Part shown: positions 62,612 to 64,000 of the stretch, one piece after another | Layout: each line of letters begins with the position of its first letter | Numbering within the stretch: position 1 is the first letter of the stretch | Source of the DNA: Silvibacterium acidisoli | GTDB taxonomy: Bacteria > Acidobacteriota > Terriglobia > Terriglobales > Acidobacteriaceae | DNA length: 64,000 nt | Direction of reading: 5' to 3' | Assembly (NCBI GenBank): GCA_022870745.1 | Contig: CP085323.1 | Location: 4,092,001 to 4,156,000 of the forward strand | Notes under the pieces: generated by a model | What the model saw: only the letters and a program-made list of their open reading frames with translations | Database searches by the model: none | What the model was told of the DNA's origin: nothing | Translations under genes and position numbers: made by a program

Positions 62612-63385
62612 CTAAGCGCTGTGTTCCGAGCTCTGATCGCTGCCTTTCAGCAACTCCGCGATAGCCTGAACATCTTCGGTTTTGGTTTCGAAGCGCAGGT
62701 ATTCACGGCCGGGAACACCGCCCATCGGTATGTTCTCGCGGCGGAAGGTCATGGGGCTGTCGGTCTGCTGAGCGAGATAGACGTGGAACTCGTTGGCCCT
62801 GGTTTTGCTGGCAACTTCGAGCAGGTTGTCTCTCTCGATGCCGCAGCCGGGCATGATGACGATACGGTCCCCGGCCTGCTCGACCATCTTTGCGACGACA
62901 TCGGTTGCGTCGACGACCGATGGCTTGCCGCCAGAGGTAAGGATGCGGGCGCATCCGGTCTCGATCACAGCTTCGAGCGACTCGAATAGATCCTTTGACA
63001 CGTCTATGGCGCGGTGAAAGGTGACAGGGAGTGGAGCGGCCAGTTCGACCAGTTCGCGGGTACGTGCCACGTCTACGGTGCCATCGGCTTTCAGTAGTCC
63101 AAGCACGATGCCGTCGGCTCCTGCCTCTTTTGCGACCTCGATGTCGCGGCGCATCATCTCGAACTCGGCGCCGGTGTAGAGGAAGTCGCCACCGCGTGGG
63201 CGAATCATGACCATAACGTCGATATCGAGGCGATCGCAGACCGCGTGGATCATTCCTGCGGAGGGTGTCGTTCCGCCTTCGAGCAGGTTGGCGCAGAGTT
63301 CGACCCGCTGCGCGCCGCCTTGCTGGGCGGCGAGACAGTCTTCGAAAGACTCAAGACAGATTTCGAGTAGGGGGAGATTTGTCAT
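62612..63385 (-). CDS. cutC: Copper homeostasis protein CutC
   Basis: The ~257-aa TIM-barrel protein has the CutC signatures LEICLESFEDCLAAQQGGAQRVELC, NLLEGGTTPS, MIRPRGGDFLYT, FHRAIDVSKD, LTSGGKPS and VIMPGCGI. Family members are linked to copper tolerance, although the molecular role is not settled. Start at 63385 (MTNLPLLEI) is chosen; an ATG three codons upstream is possible. It lies downstream of an exported hypothetical protein on the same strand and converges with the multicopper oxidase. Confidence 0.9.
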   Translation of the reverse strand: MTNLPLLEICLESFEDCLAAQQGGAQRVELCANLLEGGTTPSAGMIHAVCDRLDIDVMVMIRPRGGDFLYTGAEFEMMRRDIEVAKEAGADGIVLGLLKADGTVDVARTRELVELAAPLPVTFHRAIDVSKDLFESLEAVIETGCARILTSGGKPSVVDATDVVAKMVEQAGDRIVIMPGCGIERDNLLEVASKTRANEFHVYLAQQTDSPMTFRRENIPMGGVPGREYLRFETKTEDVQAIAELLKGSDQSSEHSA

Positions 63386-63406
63386 CGGTACCATTCTCTA
63401 GACAGC

Positions 63407-63970
63407 TTACTTGGCTCGCGTGAATTCGACGTAATTGCGGCCGAAGTAGAGCCGGTATTGGCCTGCGGTCGAACCGGCGAGAATCTGCAGCGGTGTGGGG
63501 CGATGCAGCTTGAGGTCGTTCACAGCCTGCGCGGAGAAAAGGTCGTGCGCGCCTATATCCATCACCTGGAAGGCGGGTGAGCCGGAGGCCTTGGTGATGC
63601 CGACGCCATAGGTTCCGGGGGGCAGGTTGTGGCCGCCGATGGAAAGCGGGACTTCGGTCAGGAGGTAAGCCTGGTACTTGTCCTGGATCCCGCTCGAGTA
63701 GCCGGAGTTGTCAACGATGATCGACAGGGTGAAGAAGCCATCGGCGTAGCGAACTCCCGTGGCATTGCGTGCCTGCGTGGTGGCGGTCTGTCCGCGGAAG
63801 AAGACCTGGTCGGGAAGAATCTTCGCCGCCTCAGCCGGATGCAGGATGGCTTCGGGCTGTGATGCGGTCGCGGCGGTAGGGGCCTGTGCAAAGAGCCGCG
63901 GGGAAAACGCGGTGAGCGAGGCGGAAAGCAACAGGGCTGCCGCGATCCGGTTGCGGAGAGAGGATTTCAT
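63407..63970 (-). CDS. Exported protein of unknown function (187 aa)
   Basis: AAGGAG lies upstream of the ATG at good spacing. A signal peptide (~1-28, ending LFA) precedes an exported domain with strand-rich segments (FFTLSIIVDNSGYSSG, AYLLTEVPLSIGGHNLPPGTYGVGI, AFQVMDIGAHDLF, YRLYFGRNYVEF). It resembles short acidobacterial exported hypothetical proteins; no catalytic motif is seen. It is 22 bp upstream of cutC on the same strand, so the two may be co-transcribed. Confidence 0.75.
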   Translation of the reverse strand: MKSSLRNRIAAALLLSASLTAFSPRLFAQAPTAATASQPEAILHPAEAAKILPDQVFFRGQTATTQARNATGVRYADGFFTLSIIVDNSGYSSGIQDKYQAYLLTEVPLSIGGHNLPPGTYGVGITKASGSPAFQVMDIGAHDLFSAQAVNDLKLHRPTPLQILAGSTAGQYRLYFGRNYVEFTRAK

Positions 63971-64000
63971 TCAGTGAATCTCCTTCATGACGATGCGGGG

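Noticed and set aside
1-64000. CRISPR array, tRNA or rRNA genes, insertion sequences, prophage
   Set aside because: No regularly spaced direct repeats, no tRNA-like cloverleaf with T-loop GGTTCGAATCC outside genes, and no transposase- or integrase-like frame.

Overview
The window is a high-GC bacterial chromosome segment. It most likely comes from an Acidobacteriota of the class Terriglobia (Edaphobacter/Granulicella/Terriglobus-like). Reasons: two tandem MacB/FtsX-type permeases of the 'acidobacterial duplicated orphan permease' kind, a bacillithiol-type deacetylase, many PAS histidine kinases with very similar catalytic cores, frequent GTG/TTG starts, and intergenic hairpins with GGGCTGAAGCCC-type tips. 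No transposase, phage gene, CRISPR array, tRNA or rRNA was seen. The gene content reads as normal chromosome.

Layout. 1-2642: a multi-PAS membrane histidine kinase running off the left edge, followed by a palindrome-rich noncoding stretch and a probable small membrane protein (2888-3073). 3.2-7.1 kb: a deoxyhypusine-synthase-like protein, an S1/P1-type nuclease and a Tat-exported TIM-barrel protein. 7.2-10.6 kb (minus): a fused homocysteine methyltransferase/methylenetetrahydrofolate reductase, xseB and hemW. 10.7-15.3 kb: a beta-propeller lipoprotein, bshB1, and a CHASE3 kinase coupled to a receiver protein. 15.5-22.8 kb: a complete phosphate regulon block (phoB, phoR, pstS, pstC, pstA, pstB, phoU) with hairpins separating phoB/phoR, phoR/pstS and pstS/pstC. 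22.8-28.5 kb: epoxide hydrolase, DHA2-type drug exporter, PAS kinase, GNAT and YdeI proteins.

28.5-36.3 kb: a DUF4157 protein with two HExxH motifs, then an AddAB-type helicase-nuclease pair. 36.3-41.1 kb: a lipoprotein fusing a CusF-like copper domain to SCO1, translationally coupled to gluconokinase, then a 4-TM protein, an MsbA-type ABC exporter and an exported protein of unknown function. 41.2-44.9 kb (minus): two ABC-F ATPases bracketing a DUF3565 protein. 45-51.9 kb: exported VOC protein, DUF885 protein, GAF/PAS kinase, FeoAB. 52.0-57.0 kb: the tandem permeases.

The most interesting region is 57.2-63.4 kb. A Cys-rich exported precursor peptide (bufA-like) is followed by a DUF692/MNIO enzyme (bufB-like) and its DUF2063 partner (bufC-like), with a terminator-like hairpin after the precursor gene. 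This is a RiPP-type metal-binding 'bufferin' cluster. It lies next to a Cys-cluster protein, an outer-membrane-barrel-like protein, a Tat-exported multicopper oxidase and cutC. Together with the SCO/CusF lipoprotein this gives the window a strong copper-handling theme.
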